A DNA stretch of 64,000 bases from Pachyseris speciosa (GCA_016490735.1 JAEMWC010000024.1:756001-820000), one strand, 5' to 3'. Counted from the stretch's first letter, positions 30,863 to 44,385 are shown. Numbers and translations: made by a program. The notes: generated from the sequence alone by a model not told the origin.

Positions 30863-33800
30863 TCAATCGCTGTCACTCCCCGATTCGCTGAGCTGAAGAT
30901 CTTCACCTGCGTGACAGAGAAGAAAAAATCGACATGAGCATTGAATTATGTCTCCACAATAATCCCATTAAATGCTTTATAGGTGAGAAAAGGGGCTTTG
31001 CGTGACTCACTCTTGCGTTAAAATTATTACGCCAGAATTACCGCGTGATGCATGACTGGCCACGCCTTCTGGTGCGTACCCTGTCAGTGTCACGTTATCT
31101 GATGCGTGATTCACTTCAAGCGAGACGCATGATTTACTAACCTGCATACAGGCTCTTCATTTGAGCAATTTTAAATTCAGACGGGTTTTTTTCCTCGATT
31201 TAGCTTTCGAATTGTGCGCGGTCAAAGGCTGGGACGAGCTCCAATCCCGTAGCTTTTGACCGCGCGCCATAAACCGAGGGAAAAACCTCTCTGAGTTAAT
31301 CAAACGAAGAGCCTGTATGCAGGATACGTGATTTACCAGAGGGCGACTATAAGGACATGGACCATAACGGCACATTACTGACAAACCAAAGTTTCTTCTT
31401 TTATCTTCCCTTTTGTTGTTTTTCATCTTGTTCTTGTTTTCAGTTCTCGCCTTCCTTCGTTTGTGCTCTATAAAGAGTAATTTGAGACCTTTCTAACTCT
31501 GGGACAATTTTGGAGGGTTTTTTTTTTTTCGGTTGCTGATGTGCTACATACAAACAAGGTGGGGAACTCATACTTACAGAGCGTGTTGAAACCTTCTTCT
31601 TTCTTGGTTAAAATATCGTTTTCATCCATCTGTTCAGAAATAATACACATTTAGTCGACTTAGCTGGACTTCTTGGTTTCGACTTAAAATGTGAAATACA
31701 TGACATTCCATTGATTTCAAGTCCTAATAAAAGAATCAGTTCGTAAGAGACCATTGCAATTACAAGTACATTTGCGCAGATTAAGAAGCTGAAGACTTGC
31801 GCTCTCCGCCTTAAACGACAAACATCGCTCGTTGTCGTTTGTTTGTAGAGAACTATTTGCGTGAATATGCAATTTTTTTCCACTACTAACATTTTTTCTA
31901 TACTCACACTGGTCATTAGGCTGTTGAGTTTCTCGACATCTTTCTCGTCAAATTCATCCCCATCTTCATTTTCGTCTCCCTCTGAATCGGAGCTGTCGCT
32001 GGATGATGATGAACTGGACTCAGATTCAGCAGCGGGTACTGGTTCATCAGCTTTACTGCTGGTTTCCTACCAAGTGATTAAAAAAGTTACAAACCCTGTC
32101 CCATCCAATGGACCTATTTAAGGATGCTGCCAATAAACTAAGGCTTTCAAAGGACCCAATCTCTTGATACGAAGGTATTCTTGCTTGGTTTATAAGGATG
32201 TGGAAAAGCATATAAGCACGATTTCAGGACGTTACAGAGATCATTAGCTTCAGCCTTGAAAAAATGCCGTATATTTCAAATTTTAAAACTTTTTAGAATT
32301 ACTGTTGCTTAATTGACTATCTCTGAAAAATGCATGGCAAGTTAAGGTTCAAGGCTTAGTTCAAGGCTTAGTTCAAGGCTAAGTGAGTCGTTAATTCACA
32401 GTCACATTGTAAACACTACATACCTGAGAGCTTGGTGTAGCAGTTGCGGGACTAGCATTCTTAACATTGGATGCCTGTTTTGATGCTTTCTTTTCTGCTG
32501 GTTTCTTCTTGGTTTTGTTTTTCTGGGATTTGGAGAGTGTTGCAGTTGAAGGCGTCACAGGCACCTTGACTGGCTTGGTTGTTTGATTTGATGATCTAAC
32601 AAACACACAATGGAAAAATCAATGGTTATGTATGAAATCTTGCACACTATTCAGATGCAATGAAAGAGACAAAACAAAATGCCGCATTGGGACACCAAAA
32701 CGGCAAACTGCAAAGTTTAGTATGCATACCTAACTTTCTTCAGCTGTGGAACAGTTGATTCAATCCTTTCCAATGTAAAGGTCTGATAGAAATGGAATCA
32801 GGGAGTTTAAGCAAAGACGTTTTTGAACGATATACTGAAACCGGAATTGGATGTTTCTCATTTTTAGGCAGTGGTTGTGCACAAATTTTCAAGTAAATCG
32901 TCTCTATGAGAGTAAAGACACTTACTAATACAAATGTACAGTAGTAGCGGCAAGGCAAGTAAAAAGAGAAAACACCTCACTTCCGGTTGACATAAGTGGC
33001 TCAAAAACGCCAATGCTTAATTTCACTATTAACTAATTAATAACCTCAAAAAGACAATGCTCTTTAACGAGACTTGTTAAGTCAATCATTGTGTTCCTTT
33101 AGGAAATGCTCTCTTATGTTTTACACTGTATGCTTATAATATTTATTTTACCTCCTAAATTCCTAATAGACAAGCAGGTCTTAGTATGGACCCTGCAGAG
33201 GGGGACTCAAGTGTGACTTCAGGTAGTCCTGCATTACATATATTGCAGTAAATGAAGGGTTTTCCACAAAAGGGGCATATACTATATATTTCCGTTAAAA
33301 TCCAGATCTCTCTAAATTTGCTCCACTTTCAATTGGCATACGGACTGGTAATCGTGTGAGAAATAAGGTCTACATTAATTATTCTGTGCTTTGAAGGTCT
33401 GCACTGAGCAAATTATGGTGACTTTAGCTTGAACATGAACCAACTGAAGTGATACATGATTGAATGAAAGAAATCCGTCAAGCATCACATCCTTTTTGTT
33501 TTTGTTTCTTGACTTTTTGGCAAAAGCCATAAGCTATTTCATCAAATTCTAGCCTTCAAAATTATCACCAAAAAAGTGTAGAACTTCCCTTTTGAAACAA
33601 TTACCATCTGTATGCCAAAGTAGAGTGAGTTTAGAGAGATTTGGATTTTGGGTCAAATGGTGATACAGTACATGCCCCTTTGTGGAATAAATCTTGAAAT
33701 GTTTTTTTTCCCAACTGTTTTTTGTACATTCTAATGTAGAAAGTCACACCTCATTTAACCCTTTACTCCCTAAGAGTGACTTATAGATTTTACTCTGCCT

Positions 33801-36800
33801 AACACCAAATGATTTTACTCGTCAAAGGGAGACCCCTTAAGGGTTAAAGGGTTAAGGTATGCAGCAATGATTTCCTAGTGAAGGAGCTTCAGCCTTCTGT
33901 ACAAATTGATCATGAACAGCCACTAATCATAATGTGCTTTTGGAGGTCAATACCTTCTACAAAATTTACATTATTTATGGTGCAGTACAGTGCATATTAT
34001 TACTGGATGCATTACATGAGCACCTACCTTCTTCTCTTTATCTACCACCAAAATGAATTCCTTGGTACAACTCCGCTTAGAACCTCGATAAACTGTGGTA
34101 CCAGAATCCTGAAATTGATGTGCACAATCATGCAAATATGTGTTAAGAAAGGTGTTAAGTAAACAAGAGGCTACAATTAGCCTAAACTTGGGCTTGCAAA
34201 AAACAGTATTTTATCCCTAATTTAGCGCTAAACAAAAAAAATAGAGAGAAGTCTGTCTTCCTTACATCGGACGCATTGCGCTTAGCTTGTGTTGCATGGA
34301 GTCTATTTCTTTAGACCCCTATCAACATAACTATATCCCTCTAAAATTACAAAATTGTTTTGCACCTTAACCATTGAGAGCAATAATGATAACACTTATA
34401 AAAAATAGTTCTAAAAGAAGAAGAAAAAGGGAAACAAAAAAAAAGCTTGTGATATCTGCCTCTGGTAGAAGTCGAACCCGGGTTACATGCGTCAGAGGCA
34501 GGAACAATAACCACTAGACCACAGATGTTCATCACAATGTAATTGCATTAAAATAGTGTATTCATTCCAAAAACAACTAAGCACTCTTGTTTTTGCTTCG
34601 ATGGATAAGGAAACGCTTATTGAACAATGTAGGATTTTTTTGCATAAACGTTAAAGGGGTCTCGGTGAAATGTGAGGAGAAAAATAATCAGCAGAGTGAA
34701 ACTGTACGTCAATCCAGGGTCATTTGAAACATAAGTAAGGAACGTTTCTGCGGTCAGTTTCCAGTCATGCAAATAAAAACTAATCGCTTATCATTCAAAA
34801 ACTAATGTCCAGAAATTGAGATATTGTGGAAAAATAGTAAATAAACTACCTGTCAAAGTCTCAGAGGTGTATGATATCCCGTACTTGAGTTATTCAACAA
34901 AATGTACCTCTCAATGGAGCGGACACGGGGAAACACCGCAGTCTAATCCAAAACATCTGGAGTTAAATTTGAATCATGTTAAAAGCTTTCTTCTCGTAGT
35001 TGAACTTGGAAAGATTCGTATAGACACTTCCCTTAACATATTAGTTGTTCAGACTTCAAAGACACGAGGTGAATCAACGTTTTCCGATATGTGACAACAG
35101 GCATCATTCTTGCTGTTGTGAGTTGTTAATTTTAGTTAGCACTAATGCGCAGAAACACCGGAAGTGAGCTTTGTGGATGAAACTCGGCGGCAAAGAAGAA
35201 TAAAAAGAAGAACGGACGGTATTTTTAACCTCGGGCGCTCTACGAAGCCTGAGTAAAAATGAGATTCGTTGTCTTCATGAAAATAAAAAAAACACTTTTT
35301 TTGTAAGTGTGCATGGTGGGATTACCTGGACATGAGGAACAGTCACTGTGATGTCATTTTTCTCACCCACAACAAGTTCAGCTGGCCTAGTGGTGTCCAC
35401 TGATGCAGGCTTGAAATCATCTGAGAAGTAAACAAAATTTGCATTTGCTTCAACTATTACTGTGGAATTGAGAGCAAAGTCAAATAAGAGGTAGAGTTCA
35501 GGGGTGAGTTGCATGAAGCATGGTTAGCAGTAACCATTGGTTAAGATGTATTGATTTGATTTGGGGTGGGGGTGGGGGTGGGGGACAAACGTGTTCTGGA
35601 ACAACACACTAAAATTCTGTGACTGTCTGTAAACAAGAATCAACCCGAGTACATGACAGCCACAAGTCAAATGAAAGGAGGAGGTTACACTATTTCTAAA
35701 TTGACTGCCTCTAAACTGAGTGAGGTTGTTAATCTTTAATACCCATTATTTAATAATTAACCTGTAACACATGGAATGTCACCTGATACTTTGCTAACAA
35801 GGCTCTATGCTGAATTGGCTGAATCAGGCAATATTCCACAAGATTGAGCACTATAATAATATTGTTTTATTATTCAACGCATTAATGGCAAAGCACAATT
35901 TTCTGCATTAATTTTATTGTTTGTTTATCTTCACTATACACAAAATTACCTACATGTATTGAAGGATATCTGTTGAGTACAAATATTGAACATGCTATGA
36001 CCACCTGACCACATCTGGACACTGCCACAATAGGGCCGTTTATACGAGAGAGAAAAAGCCACGGCTTACTCTGGCCATGACTTACATAAGACGTGAACAC
36101 TCCGGTACACAAAAGCGTACAAAATCTACGTTCACGGCTTTCTCAAGCTGTGGTTTATCCTGGCCTAGGAGTTTTAACTCGTATTAATGGTTCCTTTCGC
36201 GTCTTATGTAAGCCGCGGCTTATTTTCTCTCGTATAAACAGCCCTATTGTGTTGAATAATAAATAGTGATAGTGATAGCTGCAAGGGTTGAGGGTTTGAG
36301 AGGCAGGTTACAATCTTTTTGTGGAAGAAAATAAGTCTGGGAATATTGTTATTTCAGGTAATGATGAAATATTTTCAATCTTAGGCTTAATCTTGTTCGT
36401 CCTGGCTTCTACTTTACACGAAATTCTCGATCACTTATTTTTGATCAACATCTCCTTTCTCCTTTCATCTCATGTCACTGCACACGTGGAACAAACACAG
36501 TGGAACAGGGGATATTGTGTTGATGTAGCAATAAATTCTTACAATCGAAATCAGTTGAGATTTATAGAATCTGGAAGAGAATTTACGTCTTTGAATTTGA
36601 ACTACGAAACAGCTGTGTCTAATTTCAAGTTCGTACACAACAAAACGAAAGCGTACAATGAACTCATAGCATTTATCTTACATCGTATCGTGTGGAAAGC
36701 TGTCTTCGGTCCTCCTTTTGAGTGAAAGCTATTCCCGAGTCTCAGTTCGTATTCACGATCACTGTTAAAGGGAAATTCTAACCCGTTATTGTCACCAGAA

Positions 36801-36808
36801 GCCGCCAT
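30863..36808 (-). CDS. EAF: ELL-associated factor (EAF)
   Basis: Exons in transcript order: 36682-36808, 35326-35420, 34028-34108, 32730-32782, 32424-32595, 31908-32066, 31578-31629, 30863-30906. They join in frame to 783 nt, 260 aa, all with GT-AG introns. ATG 36808 sits in AACATGG. The N-terminal half (residues 1-105; HTIR then YDFKPAS, and VYRGSKRSCTKEFILVVD) matches the EAF domain that binds ELL. The middle is basic and Ser/Thr/Pro rich. The C-terminus is acidic and serine rich and ends DLQLSESGSDSD, the hallmark end of EAF1/EAF2. EAF partners ELL in RNA polymerase II elongation complexes in the nucleus. It is head to head with GTDC1; a Harbinger element starts 171 bp upstream of its ATG. 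Invertebrates usually have one EAF, so I do not assign 1 or 2. Confidence 0.93.
31141..31322. repeat. 182-bp MITE in EAF intron
   Basis: The termini CCTGCATACAGGCTCTTC are inverted at the other end (GAAGAGCCTGTATGCAGG). An inner inverted pair (TGCGCGGTCAAA / TTTGACCGCGCG) also folds. No clear target duplication. Confidence 0.7.
34454..34526 (-). repeat. tRNA-like sequence (SINE head or tRNA pseudogene)
   Basis: On the minus strand there is a 73-base tRNA-sized unit: A box TGGTCTAGTGG, B box GGTTCGACTTC (one base off), ends that pair ATCTG...CAGAT. The D arm resembles tRNA-Glu. The anticodon stem is poor, so it is probably not a working tRNA. It lies in an EAF intron, upstream of exon 3. Confidence 0.5.
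34810..35095 (+). repeat. Dispersed repeat family, copy 1
   Basis: Similar in order to 49390-49860 and 57575-58010: a GAGATATT...AAAATGTAC start, a GGAGACGCC/GTCCCTCT part (lost here), then AAAGCTTTCTTCTC, CTTAACATATT and a GTGAATCRA...TTTTC end. Non-coding. Confidence 0.55.
36031..36246. repeat. 216-bp MITE in EAF intron 1
   Basis: The ends TAGGGCCGTTTATACGAGAG and CTCGTATAAACAGCCCTA are inverted repeats, with CTTATGTAAG motifs inside. Flanking CAA/TTG suggests a short target; not resolved. Confidence 0.7.
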
Positions 36809-36989
36809 GTTGAACCATTGCAATAACATAAGCCTGCAGTGCAGTTGGCAGCGTATTGCTTATAGAGCCGTATTTTTCTTCATGTATCAGCTATTGTAAT
36901 GTATTTAGAATGATCAATACATTAGAATAAGGGATACATGAAGTGCTTACCTATAGAGCGTGCTTGGCGCCTATTATTAGAGAGCTTAA

Positions 36990-37372
36990 AGGGGCAGTGT
37001 CACGATATTGTACCATCGCTTTAAAAAGCTTAAAACTGCCAATGCATCAGTGGAAACGTTAAAATAATGGTCTAGTTTTGCTGCCAAAGACTGTAGTACT
37101 GCATTGACACTATAAACTTCTGTATTCCATCTAAGATGACGAAGATGGAAATGGATTGAAATTTGAAAAAACTTGCCAGTTTTTTCAAAATTTCAAGCTA
37201 TGCATTGAAAATTCACCAAAAAAATTATTATTGTTAGCTCTCCCTGCTAAACTTTCATTGGAATTCATCTTTCTGATTCTGTAGGAGCATTTTTTGCACA
37301 ATAACAGATAAAAGGCAGTAATTTTGGCAGAACTGAACCAAAAACAGCAAAAATCCCGGTGACAGTGCTCCT
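36990..37372. mobile_element. 383-bp TTAA MITE nested in the Harbinger left end
   Basis: The ends AGGGGCAGTGTCAC and GTGACAGTGCTCCT are inverted. TTAA is at 36986-36989 and 37373-37376. It splits the Harbinger terminal repeat 11 bp from its tip. TTAA targets suggest a piggyBac- or Kolobok-type parent. Confidence 0.85.
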
Positions 37373-37554
37373 TTAAGCACCAGACGTTCGTGAGTCACGG
37401 AGGTCAACCGGAAGTGAGATTTCATACCATTTCCTTACTGCGCATGTCACACGGTCGTGATGTTTTGTCACGGAGGGCTCCAAGCCAGCTTTCCCGCCCG
37501 TGCAGATTCGTGACGACCCGCACAGTCAACACTTTTTTTTTTTACATTGGAAAC

Positions 37555-40500
37555 ATGGCCACTGACAACGAGAAAGAGAAGTCTTCGTAAGTACATCTAA
37601 ATTTGTCTTTTAGTGAAATTCAACCAAGTATTGAACGAACTATAGCAGGTAGAGTTTGCGTGATGTCCCTTGTGGATGTTGCCGACAAAACCATTAGACT
37701 TGGATAGCAGAAATTATAACTCTTGTGAGCTAGACGGCCACAACAGAAAATTTCAACAGGTCTGCTTCTCTCTTTATCAACAGAGATTCCCATATGGAAT
37801 GGGCACAATGCCATGACTTGGCACTCTGCCGAGAACTTTTGCTTATTAATCCTTTTCAAGCAAAGTACAAGACGACGGCAAGGGCAAAATTGTGGGACCG
37901 AGCGGCTGAGAACTTGACGAAAAGCGCCAGACCCGCATTCAAGAAGTCGCTCGATAAACGAGCCGTTCAAGAACGTTACCGGCTTCTCGCCGAAAAATTC
38001 AAGAAAAGGATGGCTAAGGAGAGAAGAGAAAGTGGGGTTAGTCCCACCATGTCAGAGCTTGATGTGTTGGTGGAGGAGTTGGTGGAAAGGGAGCACATTG
38101 AGATCGATCAGCGTGAAAATGAAGGTAAGCTTAAGTTAATTAAGCTCCTGGGGCACGTTTCTCGAAAGACCCGGTAAGCAGCCCGGTAAGTCTCCAATAA
38201 ATTTACGGGTGTTTCTCGAATCTTCCACTTGTCAATCCCGGTAATTTTTCCGGTTTTAATTAATTTACTTGAGCACACGAGCACTTGTAAAGTTACCAGG
38301 CAACATTTTTGCGCAAAAAAAAAAAAAAATAAAATGGCTTTTTTACCTAGATAGAAAAAACTACGGTCTTATCAAAAAACGACCCATTTTAGCCGACATG
38401 GTTGAATACGAAATTATCGAAAGTTGGCTTTCACTAGCTAGAATAGAGTGGCTTGTAGAGGAACTGGGGGTCAAACTGGGGGTGAATTGCGGAAAGCTGC
38501 CCGCTTGATCCGGAAACGCAGGTGAAATAGCCGCCGTACGTAGAGCTATGTTTTGTTTCTAAAGCGCTTTGGTTGTTTGCATATAAGCGCTATAAAAGCT
38601 TGAAATTATTACTGCTAACGTTGTTTTATTTATCAACCATCAGCGAAAAAAGAATTAGTAGTCTGTCATGTAAACGCGGCTCACTCGCTGCACCGACGTT
38701 GTTTTAAATTTAATAAGCTTACTCCAAAATGGCTTCTTTTTAACATGAAATGGGTTCCTGTCACCAAAATAAATCCTACAGCAAACGATACTATTGTCTG
38801 CGTTGTATTTTTTGTAGAATTTTCACGACAAGAAGGAAGTTTGAAATAAGATATGCTACAGATATAAAATGTAAACAACAAAAAAGAAGGATCAAGAAGC
38901 AGTCTCGCATAATGCGTGGTCCTCGAATGCATTTGGATAGAGGATAAGAGAACAAGATCCAGAAGCGTACTGCTAACGATAGATAAAAGAGAATAAAAAG
39001 CTAAAAAAATTGTCACCCCACCGCAAGAGTTTCAGTCGCATTTTAATTGATCTCATTTCAGTTGAGCTCTAAAAGTCGATTTGGGATCGGTAACGTACTT
39101 CAGCGTACTTGATGTTTGTCGGAGTTGATGTCTGTCGGAGAAACGATTATATCACGCCAGTTGAACTACAGCTATTCGGTTTTAAAACATAAATTGGATC
39201 CTTCCTTTTTCCCATTATTCGCTACACTTCTTGAAGCTAAATTTGTATCTGTACAGACTGTTGAAAAAGACGCGTTTTTGTCCAAGAACACTAAATTTTC
39301 ACAACTCGAGGGATTTTCTCGGCGGCCCGCATAACTTGTTTAGCATCTGCAAAAACTACTGATCTGCTTATTTTCCCTTTAAAGCTAGGCCAAGAATGAT
39401 TATTTACATGCACATAGAAGAATAATACTTATGCCTGCCATTTATGAAAGATGTCTATAACAAGGAGAAAAAGGAATTACAGAAATAGTGATTTGAAATT
39501 TAAGTCCTCACTGTAGTTTTAACTGTGGCAACAATAGTACAAGGAAAGGTATAAGTTGTTAGCAAAATGAAATAATTGTTTCATTCCAGTGCATTACCTT
39601 TGTTACAGCGACACTCAAAGACAGTTTGATTTTTATGTCCCTAAATATATCATATTATGATTCAGATGATTATGAATAAAAGACAAAGGACAATGAAAAT
39701 CAAACTAGTTTGAAAAATTTTAAGCAAAGTAAAAATTTGAACCACAACAATTTTACATTACTTTTGTATTGTTGTTTAGTTTTTAACTAAATGGCCCCCA
39801 AAATCAAAACTGATAAATGTCACAGGTCCAACAAACATTCAGTTTCTTTATATCAGACTTCTAATGCAGACATAGAAGTCTATATAATGACAAGAACACA
39901 AGAGCTGGTCTTGAGAGGTCTTGAGAGGCCTGCCTCCTTAGAGTGCAGAATTTCTTAAAATGAATATTTAAGTACAGAGGATGCATACCATCTCCCTTCT
40001 GTTCTTTAGGACGGTCAATTTCTCACTCAACCTTTTCATTTTGAACTTGTAATAGGCAGTCACAGTTTCAAAGTACTAAAGGAAAAATAGTTTTATGTAT
40101 TATACTCCCTAATCAGTAATAAATTATCAGCAGGGTTGCATTTTGTCAGGTAAACATCTCAACGTGGGGTAACCTGCCTCTCATGTTGCATCTGTAAGCT
40201 CGTTCTACCATGGCCTGTAAACAGTTCCTAAAACTGAAACCTTTCAAAGGCGCTCTGCATGCATCTTTTATTTGCAACACTCAATAAATTTACATTTTTG
40301 TGAAAACAAAGTTTTGACAGGACTATGATGGCCTGATGGGTGTTTTACTTAATTGCTAATATATTATGGAAGCTTAATGAATTAAAAAAGGAACTTTTTC
40401 ACAAGCTCACTTGTTGCCTACAGTACTTTTACTATAATTAAAATACCGTGTATTTAATTAAGTAAGACAATACATCTATGCAGTAATTAGCCAGGAACAT

Positions 40501-41250
40501 GTTTGTCACTTTTCTGGGTTCATGTGTACATGTAACACCTGTTGGTTGTTTTCATGAGTTTGTTTTTGGCTTTGAATTTTGTCATACTAGCATCATTATT
40601 TTGTGCTAGAATTTTGAGAATTTCTTTTAATTGTGTGAAATTTTAAGACTAGAGTAGTTTGAAAAATGTTGAATGTATAAGAACTAACTAAATCCATTTT
40701 TGGGTTACCATGGATCCCAAGCACCATTTCAAAAAGGCACTTACATATATAAAAGAATGTGTGATTGCAAACTGCAGCAATTTCAGAATGTTATAATAGG
40801 ATTGATAGTATAATTTATTGTTATATAATTGTCCAGATGCATAAAATAAAACTGACATTTCAATTTTAAATAATTTTAGACAAGTCTAAGAGTAAGAAAA
40901 AAGAGGATGGTGAGGAAATAAGACAGAAAGCATTGGAAAAGCTTGGTGAGACAAGCAAGAGGAAGAAAGAGAAAGAAGACAGGGATGGAAAGGTGAAAAA
41001 GGCAAGAAAAAGCTCAAGTGAGACCATTGAGTACCTCAGGGAGAAAAGTGAGCAGGAGATGAAACTAAAGGAAAAAGATTTGGAGCTAGAGAAAAGTCGC
41101 CAGGAGGAAGAGAAACGGAAAAATGATGCATTCTTTAATTTGATGCTTCAACAGCAGCAGCAACAACAACAGCAACAACAACAGTTGATGATGATGCTGA
41201 GCCAACAGAGCCAAGTGATGATGAAAATGCTGGAGAAGATGGGAAAATAA
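37555..41250 (+). CDS. Myb/SANT-like DNA-binding protein of the Harbinger transposon
   Basis: Exons 37555-37586, 37784-38124 and 40880-41250 join in frame to 247 aa. The N-terminal half has a Myb/SANT-like trihelix (around LWDRAAENLT and AVQERYRLLAEKFKKRM) that in Harbinger systems binds the transposon ends and helps bring the transposase into the nucleus. The C-terminal half is a long charged, probably coiled-coil region (lysine/glutamate rich) followed by a glutamine run of about 13 residues and methionine-rich repeats. The second intron is 2.75 kb. The cargo relationship follows from the convergent transposase inside the same terminal repeats. Confidence 0.85.
38160..40870. other. Long intron of the Myb-like gene
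   Basis: No second gene is seen inside it. AT-rich, with a GGGCACGTTTCTCGAAAG repeat fragment at 38150-38240. Confidence 0.5.
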
Positions 41251-42360
41251 AGGATTTTGTGAATATGGCTACAACTAGTGCCCACATGTCTTGGTTTCTT
41301 GTACCCTTGATTTTCAACACTTTGGTTTTCTTGAGCCCCAATTACTCATTTCCATTGCTCCAATCAAACAATGTCATTTTCTGGATTACTAATACCAATT
41401 TTCACTCTCCCTTAGAGGTTTCACATGTCTTTGATGTTTCTATGAATTATATAAAATAAAACTATTACATATTTTGCATGTTCAATGTATTTATTAAACT
41501 TTTCATGTAGTTTGTGGCATTTCTTCAATTATGTCAATAAATATCTTTAATATCTTTAAATGCACAGAAGAATTTTTATGTATTACATTTTAAACACAAT
41601 TTGGCATTGAGTTGTGTAAAAATTATTGATTTCATTAAATAAAGCACTACTTTTAGAATTAAGAGGATAAAGTATTTGTAGCTAAGGGTGTATTTGATAC
41701 ACACGACATGTAGCAATGATCTCAAAAATATTTGTTACACTGCTTCTTAATATTGATCCCAAGAATGTCCCCATGGTTAACTGCAAACTGAGTCATAGAC
41801 ATTACACTTAGCTTTATCGTGTACAAAGAAATGCATGGAAAGCCTACAGGAGTGAGACTTGTACCTAAAGCATGACAGTTGGGAGGTATACCATGGACTT
41901 TGGTTTGGAGTATTTTGATTTCCATTGCTCGTGTAACTATACAGCTTAAAAAAACTGTGCATTCAGGCTACTTCAGTTATCTGTGTCCATTGTACAAGAT
42001 CTTCAAAGAAAAAGATCTTTTGGGGCTGTACTTGCCTTAGGGTTCTTTGTTCAATCTCATCCACAGACCCCATGATTCCTTTGTTAAGTAAGCTGTGACT
42101 ATTTGATTTGTAAATGTGAAGAAAAGAGCTCTTTTTATAAGTTAGGCCACCTCTGGTAGCCTGAGTTATATCATTTGAAGCATTGAATAGTCTGAGAAGG
42201 GGTGCAGCTACCTATGAATAATATGCCAATATGCATGTGCATACCTCTGGTAACCAAAATAGTGCAGTAACTGTATAGGGAAGGAGAAGAGCTGAGCTAT
42301 TACTACACAGAAGACAACAATGCTGTGCCTAGTTTTTGCGAACATTCAGCTATACACTTG

Positions 42361-43866
42361 CTAAGAGAAATATTCATGAACTGATGGTGGGTCGAGATCA
42401 AAGAACGTTGATGTTTGATTTCCATACATGCATGTTAGGGCATTTCGAATGACTGCACAAACAACGTACATTTTTCCAATAGTGCTGAGTCCAATTTTAA
42501 GGTTGTTTTTGTAGTCAAGGAATTTGAAGGAATTCACAACGTCTCCAAAAATCCATTCTACCGAGGTTCTTACTTTACTCATATTTTTATTATATAACTC
42601 CATTGCTGGTGTTAATCCTCTTACTCCAGGTCTGAATGGGGCCTGTAGGTGTGCCCTTAGTGGATAGGCGGGGTCACCATATAAGCACATGACTTGGCCG
42701 GTAGGGGAGTAGGCATGCAGCTCCAAGTCATTGAGCAAGTGTGAATCCCCCAGCATGCCAGCATCATGCTTTCTTCCTTCTAACAATATAATTAACATAA
42801 ACATTACTTTCAGGTAGTTCCAACATATTATCCGAACACATCTAAGATTAGATTGATTTGTATAAATTATCATTTTTTTTTTTATTACCTTCAGTATGTT
42901 GTTGGTTCTATTTTCTGCTCCGAGGTTTTTCTCCGGGTACTCCGGTTTTCCCCTCTCCCCAAAACCAACACTTCTAAATTCCAATTCGATCTGGAAATGC
43001 TCGAACGTTTAATACACGAGCCCCGGCGCGAGAAATTATGGGCAACCACTCCTCACTCTATCGAGCTTAAATAAAATTGATTTGATTTGATTTTGATTCG
43101 ATGCGTGCTCTTTCCTTTTTTTATCGAGTACAAATTGTTGTACTTATAAAATTTGGCAGTGAAAACAATAGCCAAATTTATGTTCTGTTACGAAAAACTT
43201 ACCTACTGGTCCAAACAGATTTCCTATTAATCCAGAGGGAAGCGTGACCGACTGAAACTTTAACGCGTGTGCTCGTTTGTGCCCGTTGTAGACAACTTCC
43301 TGGAGCTCAACAGGGCGACATATGGGCCTTACAGTGCCATCAATAAACCCAAAGCAGTTGTTTAGAGGAGCTCCTTGTGCGGACACAGCATTAGCATAGG
43401 TTTGAAGGAGATGAGGACTCATGATCTGATGGTTCCACTGTGTTAACCGATGGCCATGGTTATCATAAACGTAGTCGATGACACAGTTAGTGATCATACT
43501 TAGTTCGGGAACGGGCCTACCAAATCTCGGTATGAGGTCGCTGTATCGACAAGGGTACGCAGTTCGCCTGAGTACCATACAAAGGCCCTCCAGCTTGTTT
43601 GCCACTGTTCTTTGGGAACATATGAATGTTTCGGGCAACCCAAGAGCTTCTGCCAACACTGGGATATCTTTCTTGTTAAAACGAAACTCTGCCTTGCATT
43701 CTGGCTCCTGAATTTCATCTAAGTCGAATCTCTGATAACTTTCGTAGTCAAATTCGGGGTTTCTCGAGGTGTTTTCGTCAAGCAACAAAAGTAATTCTTC
43801 GTCATTTATAACTTTTTGATGATGGCTTAACATAAGCATTTCCCGAGCATCTTTAAACGAAGACAT
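42361..43866 (-). CDS. PIF/Harbinger DDE transposase
   Basis: Exons 43203-43866 and 42361-42779 join in frame to 360 aa (1083 nt). The DDE_Tnp_4 fold is clear. First aspartate in CFGFIDGTVRPICRP; the YNGHKRAHALKFQSV stretch follows. Second aspartate in LYGDPAYPLRAHLQAPF. Glutamate in VRTSVEWIFGDV. All three catalytic acids are present and there are no stops. It cuts and pastes the element at its terminal repeats with 3-bp targets. Domesticated relatives (HARBI1) exist, but here the intact terminal repeats and partner gene mark a transposon. Confidence 0.92.
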
Positions 43867-44385
43867 TACAGTGCATATAACATTTCAGTACACAAAAAAG
43901 TTTGTTTACATCGGGAGCTTTAAAATTTAATTTTCGCGCCTTTTCTCGCGACCGTCGTGAAAAACTCACGCGTGCTTAAGTAAAAAAATTCGCGCCAAAA
44001 CCGCCGTTCTCGATCCAGTCCTATCACGGCCTTGGAGACGTTCGTCGTGGAGAAATTTCTGGTGCTTAAGCTCTCTATTTTTCAACATGGCGGCTGAAAC
44101 ACACTAACTGAGCATTCTGTAAATCTATTGTTTTTAAGGAGTCATCTGGCGAAGGTAGACATTAATTTAGGGCACAAAATGTTTAAATGTCCCGTGAAGG
44201 TTACATGAAAGGCAGGGTCGTGGAAAAGATAATTTGCCTACACATCAGCGGCGAAACGTACAATACACTGCAGTTGGAGCCCTGTGCAGTGCTACATGTA
44301 CATGTATGATGAAGAAAAATCTTGTTCAGATGTTAAGTCAGTTGATCAAAGAAGACCACTGAAGGATGCTTCACAAGACAGCGTT

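Larger units (their letters stand above)
36979..44076. mobile_element. Complete PIF/Harbinger DNA transposon
   Basis: The left end AGAGAGCTTAA (continuing GCACCAGA after a nested MITE) is inverted at the right end (TCTGGTGCTTAAGCTCTCT, to 44076). A 3-bp ATT duplication flanks it (36976-36978 and 44077-44079), as expected for this superfamily. It carries the two genes typical of Harbingers, a Myb/SANT-like protein on the plus strand and a DDE transposase on the minus strand, convergent. Both coding sequences are unbroken and all three catalytic acids are present, so it could be active or recently active; the nested MITE in the left end may hinder that. Confidence 0.88.

Noticed and set aside
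40933..41250. Glutamine-rich plus-strand frame as an independent host gene
   Set aside because: It joins in frame to upstream exons of the Myb/SANT-like gene and lies within the Harbinger terminal repeats.
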